This document shows, piece by piece, positions 11,647 to 23,750 of a stretch of DNA of 64,000 nt. Below the pieces are notes generated by a model. The model saw only the letters and a list, made by a program, of their open reading frames with translations, had not been told where the DNA came from and did no database searches. Numbering within the stretch: the first letter of the stretch is position 1; each line of letters begins with the position of its first letter. The stretch covers positions 62,001-126,000 of the forward strand of contig JBAIAA010000528.1 in the NCBI GenBank assembly GCA_037893245.1. The letters are read 5' to 3'. The stretch comes from Crossaster papposus (Eukaryota; Echinodermata; Asteroidea; Velatida; Solasteridae). A program made the position numbers and the translations under genes.

Positions 11647-12832
11647 CGTGAATGTTAGGTACCTATGAACCAAAATGTTAGGCCTGTACTTAGACTTCCT
11701 GGCACCAGTAAAGTATACATTCGGAGATTTGGAGTTTTGGACCCCTCTACCGGAGTACAGTATCCGTGTTGTATGAAACGGTTTTATCAACCAATTTCTC
11801 GTGTTTGAAATGCAACAGCACGTGGCAAATTGTAATTCAGATGGTCAATATATGCTCGTACGTGCGCGAGCCTAAAAAAAGGGCTGTAGATCAGCATGAC
11901 TTGCTTTTTAGGAGATTAATATTTGAGAAAGTAGAATTCTTGCCCTAGTAACAAAAGCATTCTCACGATCGGCATGACGTCACAAAGGGAAAAGCCGTCT
12001 ATAGCAATCGGACGGCGATCGCAACAAAAACAAGAACATAAGAATAACTGCCTGACGTCAGTTATAAACGAATGCTGTTTTTCTTGCTTTTTTTGGCATC
12101 CATGATTGTAAAACTTCGGAAAGGTCACGATATTTACTATAAAATACAACCCCAAAAATCCACCCATTTCTAAATTCATTTCAAGCAATTATTACCACAT
12201 GACCAAAAATGGTGTATACTACTTTTAAGTTTAATTCATACGGTTCACACATGGAGAAATAAGACACAGGGAGTTACAACGACCTTTGGATCAAACGTTT
12301 AGTCTTTGGTACCGCGGTCATAAAACAGCACGGGATAATTTACTGTAAACACCCCGCGGGCAATCTCGCGACCGCAGCCACACGAATTCTGGAAGATGTG
12401 CGCCGGCGCATATCGAAATAGTACGTAAGTTTCTAAAAAAGTTCAATTTTCTTATGCAAAAAAAAGAAAACGCAACACGTCGCACACCGTTGAGCGATAC
12501 ACGAATGGGTAGACAAAAGCCTCAACGAGCAAACCTTCCATTTCTGGCCGGCCAAACTCGGCCTTAAGTCGTCAAAATCATAAAAATATGCTACCATATT
12601 TCCATGATTGTACTGTTCATATTTTAATCTTCTCTGTACTTGTTCCAAGTATTTATTTTGGGAAGTGGAACGAAGCACCAAACTGGAAATGTTTTATAAA
12701 AATTAAGCGAGTTCTAGGGTATCCCTTGGCGGGATTTTGTTTGTTTTAGTTTGCATTTGTTCTCACTCTTCGGTTTCCCCCATAGATAAAAGATAACAAT
12801 GTGGGCGATAAACAAATCAACAACGTCATTTT
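11647..12832. other. Upstream region of NOL8, with a partial F2 element
   Basis: The probable NOL8 5' leader and promoter lie here, but I cannot identify a TATA box or a transcription start. A partial F2 element occupies about 11995-12228. The remainder, about 12230-12820, has no recognisable gene or repeat. AACGTCATTTT at 12822-12832 is the left target-site duplication of the retrotransposon that follows. Confidence 0.4.
11995..12228. mobile_element. Partial element, family F2
   Basis: Retains the right half of F2 (ACGGCGATCGC, CATCCATGATTGTAAAAC, GGTGTATACTACTTTTAA) and lacks the left end. It lies upstream of the NOL8 start codon. Confidence 0.65.
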
Positions 12833-15800
12833 TGGAGGAGAAGAAGACAGCCTCTACGTGGCCTCCTCTACTAGTAGCTGTTACAGCGAAACTAATGTCT
12901 TCACCCCGCTTCCAGCGACCTCAACGTCCGAGGCAGCACGAGTCCTTTTCAGGACGTGCGGACCTGTCCGCCGAAAGCCTCGCAATCCTGCAACTCAACG
13001 TCGAAGGGCTCACCATCGCCAAGCTCAATGTCCTTGAACAGACTGCAACAAAGAACAAGGCAACTATCGTCCTACTCCAGGAAACACATAAGAAGAACGA
13101 TGCCATCCTTAAGCTCCCCGGGTTCACGCTAGCCGGCCACACCAAGAGCAAGCATCACGGCCTGGCAACATTTGTCCAAGACGGCGTGTCCTGGTCACCG
13201 GTAGGCCAATGCGCTGATGATGCCGAAGTCGAATGGATCGCCACTAAGGTGCAGGAGACCACTGTGGTGAACGTCTACAAGCCACCACCGAGCCGACTAG
13301 ACCAAGGTTCTCTGCCAGACGTCCCTGCCCCAGCCTTATATGCCGGCGACTTCAACAGCCGGCACACTGACTGGGGGTACAAAACAACCAACGAAGACGG
13401 CGAGTCTCTGGCAGAATGGTCCTCCTCAGCCGATGCAGTCCTCCTCTTTGACCCAAAAGAACCCCATTCGTTCATCTCTGGGCGCTGGAACACTGAGACC
13501 AACCCAGACCTGGCTTTCGCCAAAGTCGCCGGGCAAGAACCACTGCCAATTCGGCGCATCCTGGACCTATTCCCTCGCTCACAACATCGCCCGTCACTAA
13601 TCACAACACCATCATTGATCCAACCGACAGAGGGAAAACCGGTCCGGAGATGGAACTTCCGCAAGGCGAACTGGGCAGACTTCACGCGAGATGTCAACAC
13701 CGCTGCTGAAGCCCTGCCAGTGCCTACTGCCTCCAACATCGACGACGCGTACGAGGCCTACTGCAAGGTGCTACAAGCCGCTGCCAAAAAACATGTCCCG
13801 CGGGGAATAAGAAAGAACTACGTCCCCTGCTGGGACGAAGAATGTGAAGCCCTCCTGTGTGCCCACAATGAAGCCAAGAGCAATGTCGAGAGGGCCACAG
13901 CCGCCACAGATCTCCTTACCCGGCTAAACAACAAACGGAGAGAGAGGTGGACAGAGACCGTCGAGTCAATCGACTTCACCCACTCCAGCCGTCGAGAGTG
14001 GCAGACCATCAACATGTTGATTGGCCAGCGAAACAAACAAAAACCATGCCCCATCACTGCAGATGCCATCGCAGCACAGCTCATCAGCAATGGCAGGTTC
14101 CCCAACGCAGACAAGGCCTTCTCCAGGAAGACCACAGACGAGGTGAATAACCTACGTAAGGCTCCGGGTGCCGACTCTAACCTTTCGGGAGACTTCACCA
14201 ATGACGAGATGGTTTCGGCTATCAAACATCTGAAGCCAAACAAAGCAGCCGAAATCGACAACATTCACCCAGAGTTTATCCTACACCAGGGCAGCAAAGC
14301 CACTGAGTGGCTAAGATCTTTCTGCTCTGCCTGCTACCGCTCCTCCAAGCTCCCGAAGATTTGGCGCCGTGCAAAGGTCATCGCCCTCCTGAAGCCGAAC
14401 AAGCAGAAGGACGACCCAAAGGGCTACCGGCCCATCGCTCTCCTGTGCGTCTCATACAAGATCCTGGAACGTCTCCTACATGCACGCCTCGACCCGGTGA
14501 TCGACCCATCACTGCCGAAGGAGCAAGCCGGCTTCCGCCGCGGGAAGTCCACAGCAGACCAAGTGACCCTCCTCACTCAGGACATCGAGGACTCCTTCCA
14601 GAAAGGCGAGAAGGTGGGCGTCGTCCTCCTTGATCTAACGGCGGCGTACGATACAGTCTGGCTCCGTGGACTCCACCTTAAGCTCCTGCAGACGATCCCG
14701 GACCGACACATGGTGGGCTTCATCATGGAGATGCTGAGCAACCGTAGCTTCACCCTCCACACCAGCGACGGCCAACACAGCAGGCTGAGAAGACTTAAGA
14801 ACGGTGTCCCCCAAGGTTCGGTACTAGCCCCGATGCTGTTTAACATCTACATCCACGATCTCCCAGACACTTTGTCGAGCAAGTATGGATACGCAGACGA
14901 CCTCGCAATCCTGTCTGCCGACAAGTGCTGGGAGACAATCGAATCGGGGCTCACGGCCGACATGACTACCCTGTCTTCGTACCTGCTGAACTGGCGTCTG
15001 AAGCTCTCCGTGGCCAAAACCATGTCCTCTGCATTCCATCTCAACAACAGAGAGGCAAGCCGCGAGCTCAACATCATCGTCAACAACAACAGACTCCAGT
15101 TCCAGGCCACTCCGACATACCTAGGGGTCAAGCTCGATCGCTCCTGGAAAATGTGTCAGCAAAGACATCAGCCCGCGTTGCCCTCTTACGACGGCTAGCT
15201 GGCACCACGTGGGGTGCATCGACCAAGACACTGCGCATCTCCACCCAAGCGCTGGTCTTCCCCGCCGCGGAGTACTGCACCCCTGTCTGGTGTAGGAGCA
15301 TCCACACCAAGAAGCTGGACTCTACACTCAACAGCGCCCTGCGCACGGTCTCCGGCTGTCTGCGTGCCACACCGGTCAACCAACTACCTATCCAACTACA
15401 CCATCCCTACGTCGAGAAGCCGCCGTCCTGGCACTGTCGCGTAAGGCCACCAATGACACCGACCATCTTCTTCACAAAACCGTTACAGAGACTCCACACC
15501 GCATCCGCCTAAAGTCACGACGTCCTTTTAAGAAGCATGCCCACCAGCTCCTGTGCTCCGCTCCACCCGACGCTTCCAAAAGGCTGTGGCTCAAACGGCG
15601 CTGGACAGAAGAGTGGCAAGCAGCAGACCATTCCAGGCTGCACCGTTTCGTGGAGGAGCCAGGCGAGCTGCTCGGCGAAGACCTGCCGCGCAAACAATGG
15701 ACGATGCTGAACCGCCTCAGAACCGGCGTAGGCCGCTTCGCCGCGACTATGAAAGGCTGGGAGCTCAGGGCCTCCGCCGTATGTGACTGTGGCCACCCAG

Positions 15801-15966
15801 AACAGTCAGTTGACCACATCATCGAGTCTTGCCCACAGCACCGGCCACCCAACGGCGAACATGGCATTATCATACTGGACGACGACACAAAGACATGGCT
15901 TTCCTTCACCGAGTTGCAGGTGTGACGAAGAGACGATGGCAGCATACGAGAGAGAAGAAGAAGAAG
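12833..15966 (+). mobile_element. Non-LTR (LINE-type) retrotransposon with 11-bp target-site duplication
   Basis: A 3.13-kb insertion bounded by direct repeats AACGTCATTTT at 12822-12832 and 15967-15977. The 3' end is a short GAA-rich repeat, not poly(A). It is markedly more GC-rich than its surroundings. A single ORF encodes an apurinic-type endonuclease, a reverse transcriptase and a C-terminal Cys/His motif. The short length, simple-repeat tail and single ORF suit a compact APE-type LINE; I cannot assign the clade from memory. The clean duplication suggests fairly recent arrival, although the ORF is already broken. Confidence 0.88.
12895..15925 (+). pseudogene. Endonuclease/reverse transcriptase of the LINE, two frameshifts
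   Basis: The first ATG inside the element is at 12895; an upstream in-frame ATG at 12799 lies in flanking host DNA. The frame is open to 15198. Endonuclease signatures are QLNVEG, LLQETH and GDFNSRHTDWG (about residue 183 counting from 12799). The usual SDH catalytic motif reads SQH (near 13577). RT signatures are LLDLTAAYDTVW, NGVPQGSVLAPM, the catalytic YADD (14890) and YLGVKLDRS. A frameshift near 15150 moves the frame to the segment containing RRLAGTTWGAS and AAEYCTPVW. A second near 15400 moves it to one ending with CDCGHPEQSVDHIIESCP, a C-terminal zinc-knuckle-like motif, with a stop at 15923-15925. With two frameshifts and an altered endonuclease residue this copy is unlikely to be active. 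Confidence 0.88.
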
Positions 15967-15977
15967 AACGTCATTTT

Positions 15978-16256
15978 AAACATGGGTCTTCATAACGTAA
16001 AAATGAGAGGGGTGATTGTGTAACAAAAAGAGGTAGATCTCCCAGGCTCAAAACAGATTCTTCAGAAGTTCAGGGAGAAATTGTTTTGGAGCTTGGGAGA
16101 TATCCTCTATCCACGATTTTGTCGCGAGTTTTGATGGTTATAATTGTTAATACTTTTGAATGCTTTGAAATAACTATCAAATTAAAGAGATGGTTATCAA
16201 AAAATTGCCAAACTATTGGGTATGCAAGAAGAGTGGCTCCCGTACGATGAAGTTTA
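15978..16256. other. Spacer with no recognised feature
   Basis: Sequence between the LINE and the TTAA element at 16257. No coding potential, RNA gene or repeat family recognised. Confidence 0.4.
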
Positions 16257-16890
16257 TTAACCCTAACCCTACCTAATGCTACTTTTTACAACTAGTAGTA
16301 AAAATTAGTATGCAGTACTCTCACCGACTTGTGTGCAATGCCTGTAGTAATTTTTAGTATTTGGTACTTCACTATGGTGGCCCTGAAGGGACTACGCAGA
16401 TCGTGAATATTGACATCAATATTCACGACAAATTTCACGACTTTCCTTAAAGTCGCCAATATTGACGTCAAATTTAACGTCGATATTCGTGTCAAATTTC
16501 ACGACTTTCCCCGAAAGTCGCTAATATTGACGTCAATATTCGCGACAAAATTCATGACTTTCGTCAAAGTCGCGAATATTGACGTCAATATTGACGTCAA
16601 TATTCACGACTTTCCACACAAGTCGCGAATATTGACGTCAAATTTGACGTCAAATTTCGCGACTTGCCTCCAAAGCAATGGGTCAAGGCTGGACTACTGC
16701 ATTTTTTTGCCAGGTAAGTATTACTGACCTGTATTGCCACTATTAGTATTTTGTAGTTGGCAGTATCTGTACTCTGTCAGTACACACCCAATCATCAGTC
16801 ACGGAGAGACCCAGTGCTACAAAATACTAAGTAGTATTCTGTAGTACGCAGTTCTTTAGCCCAAAGTAAGGCCTAGGGGGTTAGGGTTAA
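16257..16890. mobile_element. TTAA-flanked element with CCCTAAC ends and six TGACGTCA sites
   Basis: TTAA at 16257-16260 and 16887-16890 frames 626 bp that start CCCTAACCCTACC and end GGGGGTTAGGG, matching the ends of the elements at 21940 and 57127. The interior, about 16400-16675, is a set of imperfect palindromic repeats built on AATATTGACGTCAA and CGACTTT/AAGTCG. Six exact TGACGTCA octamers lie at 16463, 16528, 16580, 16592, 16633 and 16645. No coding potential for a transposase. Likely a non-autonomous piggyBac-type element (inference from TTAA and the CCC start). Confidence 0.75.
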
Positions 16891-17612
16891 GAAACAGTCA
16901 ACATGAAAACTTACAAATCATTTTTTTACAATATTATCTGCTCACTAAATGTTCTTCAACTGAAAACAAACCGATCTCTTAGATACCATAACTCTACAGT
17001 AAACGGTTATACGTTTCGTGTAGTCGAACCCCACCCCCCCCCCCCCCCCCCCCCCCACCCCATTTACGTCAAATGCAATAAATTAAAACCAAAACACTTG
17101 ATAGTTGATACATGTACATGTATACGGTAAAATAAACAAATTTACGTTCACACATTCAAAGATATAGTTACTGTAAAGTAATCAATAATCGAGACGAGCG
17201 TTTAGCGTTAAATATACAAATTTATATAAAAATGTGTCATTCACTACTAAAAACATGACGACCAATATGTATCCTAATAAAACAAGGGCATTTCGTATTC
17301 AAAAGATATTCAAAACGAAATTATTTGCCAACAAGATCAAAGAAGGAATATCAACAAATACAACCTCAGACTCTAGGTGAGCAAAACTTATTCTTAACGA
17401 AGTTAACGGTATTGTTTATGATATGACTCATGCTGCATAATCCCTCGTATGCATCATAACAAAAGATCAGGCTGTTGCAGTCGTTGTTGGTGTAAATGTC
17501 AAACTTGTTAAACACTGCAAATATTACTTGTTGGCAGTGACGGTGATTACTCAAAAGTAGCTTTGGCGTCTTGTGACTCAATTTTATTTGTTGGGTTTGA
17601 TCACAAAATTAT
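16891..17612. other. Spacer downstream of the zinc-finger array
   Basis: Contains a poly-C run at about 17034-17056 and AT-rich sequence. It probably includes the 3' untranslated region of the terminal zinc-finger unit on the minus strand. No gene recognised. Confidence 0.4.
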
Positions 17613-17810
17613 CTATCTCTCATCGCGGTCGGTGTGGTCCATCCTGTGGTTTTTCAGGTTGTAGCTGCGACTGAAAGATTTTCCACAGATGTCGCATGCG
17701 TACGGTTTCTTATTGGTGTGGGTCATCTGGTGTCGCTTGAGGTCTCCATTGTGCGTGAATGATTTTCCACAGATGTCGCATGTGTACGGTTTCTTATTGG
17801 TGTGGGTCAT
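17613..17810 (-). CDS. Terminal zinc-finger segment with natural C-terminus
   Basis: Two C2H2 fingers followed by HTDRDER and a stop. This ending occurs only here, so it is probably the true carboxy end of the ancestral protein. The helix residues SRSYNLKNH of the last finger are also unique in the array. It is separated from upstream fingers by the broken linker near 17890. Confidence 0.55.
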   Translation of the reverse strand: MTHTNKKPYTCDICGKSFTHNGDLKRHQMTHTNKKPYACDICGKSFSRSYNLKNHRMDHTDRDER

Positions 17811-19205
17811 CTGGTGTCGCTTGAGTGTTCCACTCCGATTGAACGATTGTCCACAGATGTCGCATGTGTCTGGTTTCTCATTGGTGTGGGTTTAATACCT
17901 GGTGTCGCTTGAGGTTTTTACTCCACGCAAACGATATGCTGCAGATGTCGCATGCGTACGGTTTATCAACAGTGTGGGTCATCTTGTGTCGCTTGAGGTC
18001 TCTATTCTGCCTGAACGATTATCCACAGATGTCACATGTGTATGGTTTCTCATTGGTGTACTCATCTGGTGTTTCTTGAAGTGTCCACTCTGCCTGAACG
18101 ATTTTCCACAGATGTCGCATGCGTACGGTTTCTTATTGGTGTGGGTCATCTGGTGTCGCTTGAGGTCTCCATTGTGCGTGAATGATTTTCCACAGATGTC
18201 GCATGTGTACGGTTTCTTATTGGTGTGGGTCATCTGGTGTCGCTTGAGTGTTCCACTCTGATTGAACGATTTTCTACAGATGTCGCATGTGTACGGTTTC
18301 TCATTGGAGTGGGTCATCTGGTGTTGCTTGAGGTGTCCACTCTGCCTGAACGATTTTTACAGATGTTGCATGCGTACGGTTTATCATTGGTGTGGGTCAA
18401 CTGGTGTCGCTTAAGGCATCCATTGTGCGTGAATGATTTTCCACAAATGTCGCATGCGTACGGTTTCTTATTGGTGTGTGTCATCTGGTGTCGCTTGAGG
18501 TCTCCATTGTTTTTGAATGATTTTCCACAGATGTCGCATGCGTATGGTTTCTCATTGGTGTGGGTCATCTGGTGTTGCTTGAGGCATCCATTGTGCGTGA
18601 ATGATTTTCCACAAATGTCGCATGCGTACGGTTTCTTATTGGTGTGTGTCATCTGGTGTCGCTTGAGGTCTCCATTGTTTTTGAATGATTTTCCACAGAT
18701 GTCGCATGCGTATGGTTTCTCATTGGTGTGGGTCATCTAGTGTCGCTTGAGGTTTCTACTCCACGCAAACGATATGCTGCAGATGTCGCATGCGTACGGT
18801 TTATCAACGGTGTGGGTCATCTTGTGTCGCTTGAGGTCTCCATTCTGCCTGAACGATTTTCCACAGATGTCGCATGCGTACGGTTTCTCATTGGTGTGGG
18901 TCATCTGGTGTCGTTTGAGGTCTCTATTGTGCGTGAATGATTTTCCACAGCTGTCGCATGTATACGGTTTCTTATTGGTGTGTGTCATCTGGTGTCGCTT
19001 GAGGTCTCCATTGTTTGTGAATGATTTTCCACAGATGTCGCATGTGTCTGGTTTCTCATTGGTGTGGGTCATCTGGTGTCGCTTGAGGTTTCTACTTCAC
19101 GCAAACGATATGCTGCAGATGTCGCATGCGTACTTTTTATCAACAGTGTGGGTCATCTTGTGTCGCTTGAGGTCTCCATTCTGCCTGAACAATTTTTCAC
19201 AGATG

Positions 19206-19487
19206 CCAGATCCATTTCTGCGGTAAAGGGCGACGATTTGGGCTTTGCCCTGCCTGGCGCAACTTTTTTACGCTGTTGCCTGTGTTGGTTACGTCCGCCA
19301 TTTTTATTTTATCTTATTTTGTGGGAATTTTTTGCTTAAGCAGACGATCTAAAATATTGCGCGCGCAGTTTGTTTACGTGCTTAAGTTAGCAACCGCTGG
19401 TGAAATACATTTACGCTTAAGCAAATTTTTCTGCTACAGTAAGCAACAAAATTTGCTTACCGTTAAGCATCTCTATGAAATTGGGCC
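19206..19487. mobile_element. 0.28-kb insert in the zinc-finger array, copy 1
   Basis: Interrupts a finger after ACAGATG. Its right end, GCATCTCTATGAAATTGGG, is the right end of family F3; inner CTTAAGC/GCTTAAG motifs are inverted. The same insert sits at the equivalent junction at 23751, 25934 and 27944, so it was copied with the array rather than inserted four times. Flanking finger text (AACAATTTTTCACAGATG and CTGGTGTCGCTTCAGG) is shared. Confidence 0.8.
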
Positions 19488-19607
19488 CTGGTGTCGCTTC
19501 AGGTTTCTACTCTACGCAAACGATATGCTGCAGATGTCGCATGCATACAGTTTATCAACAGTGTGGGTCATCTTGTGTCGCTTGAGGTCTCTATTCTGCC
19601 TGAACGA

Positions 19608-20495
19608 TTATCCACAGATGTCACATGTGTACGGTTTCTTATTGGTGTGGGTCATCTGGTGTCGCTTGAGTGTTCCACTCTGATTGAACGATTTTCCACA
19701 GATGTCGCATGCGTACGGTTTCTCATTGGTGTGGGTCATCGGGTGTTGCTTGAGGTGTCCACTCTGCCTGAACAATTTTCCACAGATGTCGCATGCGTAC
19801 GGTTTCTCATTGGTGTGGGTCATATGGTGTTGTTTGAGGTAGTCACTCCGCCTGAACAAAATTCCGCAGATGTCGCATGCGTACGGTTTCTCATTGGTGT
19901 GGGTCATTTGGTGTCGCTTGAAGTGTCCACTCTGCCTGAACGATTTTCCACAGATGTCGCATGTGTGCGGTTTTTCATTGGTGTGGGTCATCTGGTGTCG
20001 TTTGAGGTTTGTACTCCACGCAAACGATATGCTGCAGATGTCACATGCGTATGGTTTATCAACGGTGTGGGTCATCTTGTGTCGCTTGAGGTCTCTATTT
20101 TGCCAGAACGATTTTCCACAGATGTCGCATGAGTACGGTTTCTCATTGGTGTGGGTCATCTGGTGTCGTTTGAGGCATCCATTGTGGGTGAATGATTTTC
20201 CACAGATGTCGCATGCGTATGGTTTCTCATTGGTGTGGGTCATCTGGTGTCGTTTGAGGTTTCTACTCCACGCAAACGATATGCTGCAGATGTCGCATGT
20301 GTACGGTTTATCAACAGTGTGGGTCATCTTGTGTTGCTTGAGGCCTCCATTCTGCCTGAACGATTTTCCACAGATGTCGCATGTGTACGGTTTCTCATTG
20401 GTGTGGGTCATCTGGTGTTGCTTGAGGCTTCCATTGTGCGTGAATGATTTTCCACAGATGTCGCATGTATACGATTTCTTATTGGTGTGGGTCAT
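19608..20495 (-). CDS. Longest open zinc-finger run, ten complete fingers
   Basis: Ten consecutive C2H2 fingers with all Cys and His in place, then a truncated CDICG before TAA. Helix types in order: THNGS, RQNGG, AWSRN, THNGC, WQNRD, AWSTN, RQSGH, RRSDY, RQSGH, NQSGT. Upstream on the minus strand the run is cut off by the linker stop near 20576. It has no identifiable start exon, so it may not be translated. Confidence 0.55.
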   Translation of the reverse strand: MTHTNKKSYTCDICGKSFTHNGSLKQHQMTHTNEKPYTCDICGKSFRQNGGLKQHKMTHTVDKPYTCDICSISFAWSRNLKRHQMTHTNEKPYACDICGKSFTHNGCLKRHQMTHTNEKPYSCDICGKSFWQNRDLKRHKMTHTVDKPYACDICSISFAWSTNLKRHQMTHTNEKPHTCDICGKSFRQSGHFKRHQMTHTNEKPYACDICGILFRRSDYLKQHHMTHTNEKPYACDICGKLFRQSGHLKQHPMTHTNEKPYACDICGKSFNQSGTLKRHQMTHTNKKPYTCDICG

Positions 20496-21935
20496 CTGGT
20501 GTCGCTTGAGTGTTCCACTCCGATTGAACGATTGTCCACAGATGTCGCATGTGTCTGGTTTCTCATTGGTGTGGGTTTAATACCTGGTGTCGCTTGAGGT
20601 TTCTACTCCACGCAAACGATATGCTGCAGATGTCGCATGCGTACGGTTTATCAACAGTGTGGGTCATCTTGTGTCGCTTGAGGTCTCTATTCTGCCTGAA
20701 CGATTATCCACAGATGTCACATGTGTATGGTTTCTCATTGGTGTGGGTCATCTGGTGTTTCTTGAAGTGTCCACTCTGCCTGAACGATTTTCCACAGATG
20801 TCGCATGCGTACGGTTTCTTATTGGTGTGGGTCATCTGGTGTCGCTTGAGGTCTCCATTGTGCGTGAATGATTTTCCACAGATGTCGCATGTGTACGGTT
20901 TCTTATTGGTGTGGGTCATCTGGTGTCGCTTGAGTGTTCCACTCTGATTGAACGATTTTCTACAGATGTCGCATGTGTACGGTTTCTCATTGGAGTGGGT
21001 CATCTGGTGTTGCTTGAGGTGTCCACTCTGCCTGAACGATTTTTACAGATGTTGCATGCGTACGGTTTATCATTGGTGTGGGTCATCTGGTGTTTCTTTA
21101 AGTGTCTACTCTGCCTGAATGATTTTCAACAGATGTCGCATGCGCACGTTTTCTCATTGGTGTGGGTCAACTGGTGTCGCTTAGGCATCCATTGTGCGTG
21201 AATGATTTTCCACAAATGTCGCATGCGTACGGTTTCTTATTGGTGTGTGTCATCTGGTGTCGCTTGAGGTCTCCATTGTTTTTGAATGATTTTCCACAGA
21301 TGTCGCATGCGTATGGTTTCTCATTGGTGTGGGTCATCTGGTGTTGCTTGAGGCATCCATTGTGCGTGAATGATTTTCCACAAATGTCGCATGCGTACGG
21401 TTTCTTATTGGTGTGTGTCATCTGGTGTCGCTTGAGGTCTCCATTGTTTTTGAATGATTTTCCACAGATGTCGCATGCGTATGGTTTCTCATTGGTGTGG
21501 GTCATCTAGTGTCGCTTGAGGTTTCTACTTCACGCAAACGATATGCTGCAGATGTCGCATGCGTACGGTTTATCAACGGTGTGGGTCATCTTGTGTCGCT
21601 TGAGGTCTCCATTCTGCCTGAACGATTTTCCACAGATGTCGCATGCGTACGGTTTCTCATTGGTGTGGGTCATCTGGTGTCGCTTGAGGCATCCATTGTG
21701 CGTGAATGATTTTCCACAAATGTCGCATGCGTACGGTTTCTTATTGGTGTGTGTCATCTGGTGTCGCTTGAGGTCTCCATTGTTTTTGAATGATTTTCCA
21801 CAGATGTCGCATGCGTATGGTTTCTCATTGGTGTGGGTCATCTGGTGTTGCTTGAGGCATCCATTGTGCGTGAATGATTTTCCACAAATGTCGCATGCGT
21901 ACGGTTTCTTATTGGTGTGTGTCATCTGGTGTCGC

Positions 21936-22371
21936 TTAACCCTAACCCTCCCAAATCCTCCAAATTCCTCATTGCAAAATGCAGGATTTTGCAGGATTGA
22001 GGTCACTTGGAGTTTGATGCATTGCAGGATTTTGCAGGATTGAGGTTACTTGGGGTTTTACCCCTGCAGGAATATGGAGGATTCAGGTTATCAGGCTGAA
22101 TGTGACACACAAGGATTTTGCAGGATTGAGGTCACTTGGAGTTTGATGCATCGCAGGATTTTGCAGGATTGAGGTTACTTGGGTTTTTACTGACTGCAGC
22201 CAGGGCAAGACTGCAGGATTTTGCAGGATACAGGCTGTATGGTCGCCAGTGACCAATATTGGAGGATTTTGCAGGATTCAGGTTACTTGGAGTTTTAACA
22301 ATTTAGGAATTGGAGGATTTTGCAGGATTCAGGTTATGTGTAAGTAAAAATGGGTAGGGAGTTAGGGTTAA
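21936..22371. mobile_element. 428-bp TTAA element inserted in the zinc-finger array, empty site preserved elsewhere
   Basis: TTAA at 21936-21939 and 22368-22371 frames 428 bp starting CCCTAACCCTCCC and ending GGGAGTTAGGG. The interior repeats GCAGGATTTTGCAGGATT many times. The array reads GTGTCGCTTAAGGTCTCC without the insert at 23204-23218 and 25387-25401, with the same flanking fingers, so the insertion duplicated exactly TTAA. Most fingers have CTTGAGG at this place; the target TTAA exists only in copies with a G-to-A change. A second 428-bp copy is at 57123. Confidence 0.92.
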
Positions 22372-23750
22372 GGTCTCCATTGTTTTTGAATGATTTTCCA
22401 CAGATGTCGCATGCGTATGGTTTCTCATTGGTGTGGGTCATCTAGTGTCGCTTGAGGTTTCTACTCCACGCAAACGATATGCTGCAGATGTCGCATGCGT
22501 ACGGTTTATCAACGGTGTGGGTCATCTTGTGTCGCTTGAGGTCTCCATTCTGCCTGAATGATTTTCCACAGATGTCGCATGCGTACGGTTTCTCATTGGT
22601 GTGGGTCATCTGGTGTCGTTTGAGGTCTCTATTGTGCGTGAATGATTTTCCACAGCTGTCGCATGTATACGGTTTCTTATTGGTGTGTGTCATCTGGTGT
22701 CGCTTGAGGTCTCCATTGTTTGTGAATGATTTTCCACAGATGTCGCATGTGTCTGGTTTCTCATTGGTGTGGGTCATCTGGTGTCGCTTGAGGTTTCTAC
22801 TTCACGCAAACGATATGCTGCAGATGTCGCATGCGTACTTTTTATCAACAGTGTGGGTCATCTTGTGTCGCTTGAGGTCTCCATTCTGCCTGAACGATTT
22901 TCCACAGATGTCGCATGCGTACGGTTTCTCATTGGTGTGGGTCATCTGGTGTCGCTTGAGGCATCCATTGTGCGTGAATGATTTTCCACAAATGTCGCAT
23001 GCGTACGGTTTCTTATTGGTGTGTGTCATCTGGTGTCGCTTGAGGTCTCCATTGTTTTTGAATGATTTTCCACAGATGTCGCATGCGTATGGTTTCTCAT
23101 TGGTGTGGGTCATCTGGTGTTGCTTGAGGCATCCATTGTGCGTGAATGATTTTCCACAAATGTCGCATGCGTACGGTTTCTTATTGGTGTGTGTCATCTG
23201 GTGTCGCTTAAGGTCTCCATTGTTTTTGAATGATTTTCCACAGATGTCGCATGCGTATGGTTTCTCATTGGTGTGGGTCATCTAGTGTCGCTTGAGGTTT
23301 CTACTCCACGCAAACGATATGCTGCAGATGTCGCATGCGTACGGTTTATCAACGGTGTGGGTCATCTTGTGTCGCTTGAGGTCTCCATTCTGCCTGAATG
23401 ATTTTCCACAGATGTCGCATGCGTACGGTTTCTCATTGGTGTGGGTCATCTGGTGTCGTTTGAGGTCTCTATTGTGCGTGAATGATTTTCCACAGCTGTC
23501 GCATGTATACGGTTTCTTATTGGTGTGTGTCATCTGGTGTCGCTTGAGGTCTCCATTGTTTGTGAATGATTTTCCACAGATGTCGCATGTGTCTGGTTTC
23601 TCATTGGTGTGGGTCATCTGGTGTCGCTTGAGGTTTCTACTTCACGCAAACGATATGCTGCAGATGTCGCATGCGTACTTTTTATCAACAGTGTGGGTCA
23701 TCTTGTGTCGCTTGAGGTCTCCATTCTGCCTGAACAATTTTTCACAGATG

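Noticed and set aside
12799-12894. Upstream ATG of the LINE ORF at 12799
   Set aside because: It lies in flanking DNA before the left target-site duplication, so it is not part of the element; 12895 is the first internal ATG.
16261-16890. CCCTAACCCT and GGGTTAGGG text resembling telomeric repeats (also at 21940, 44447, 57545)
   Set aside because: Only one or two units at each place, always next to TTAA and at both ends of an element. They are transposon ends, not interstitial telomere arrays.
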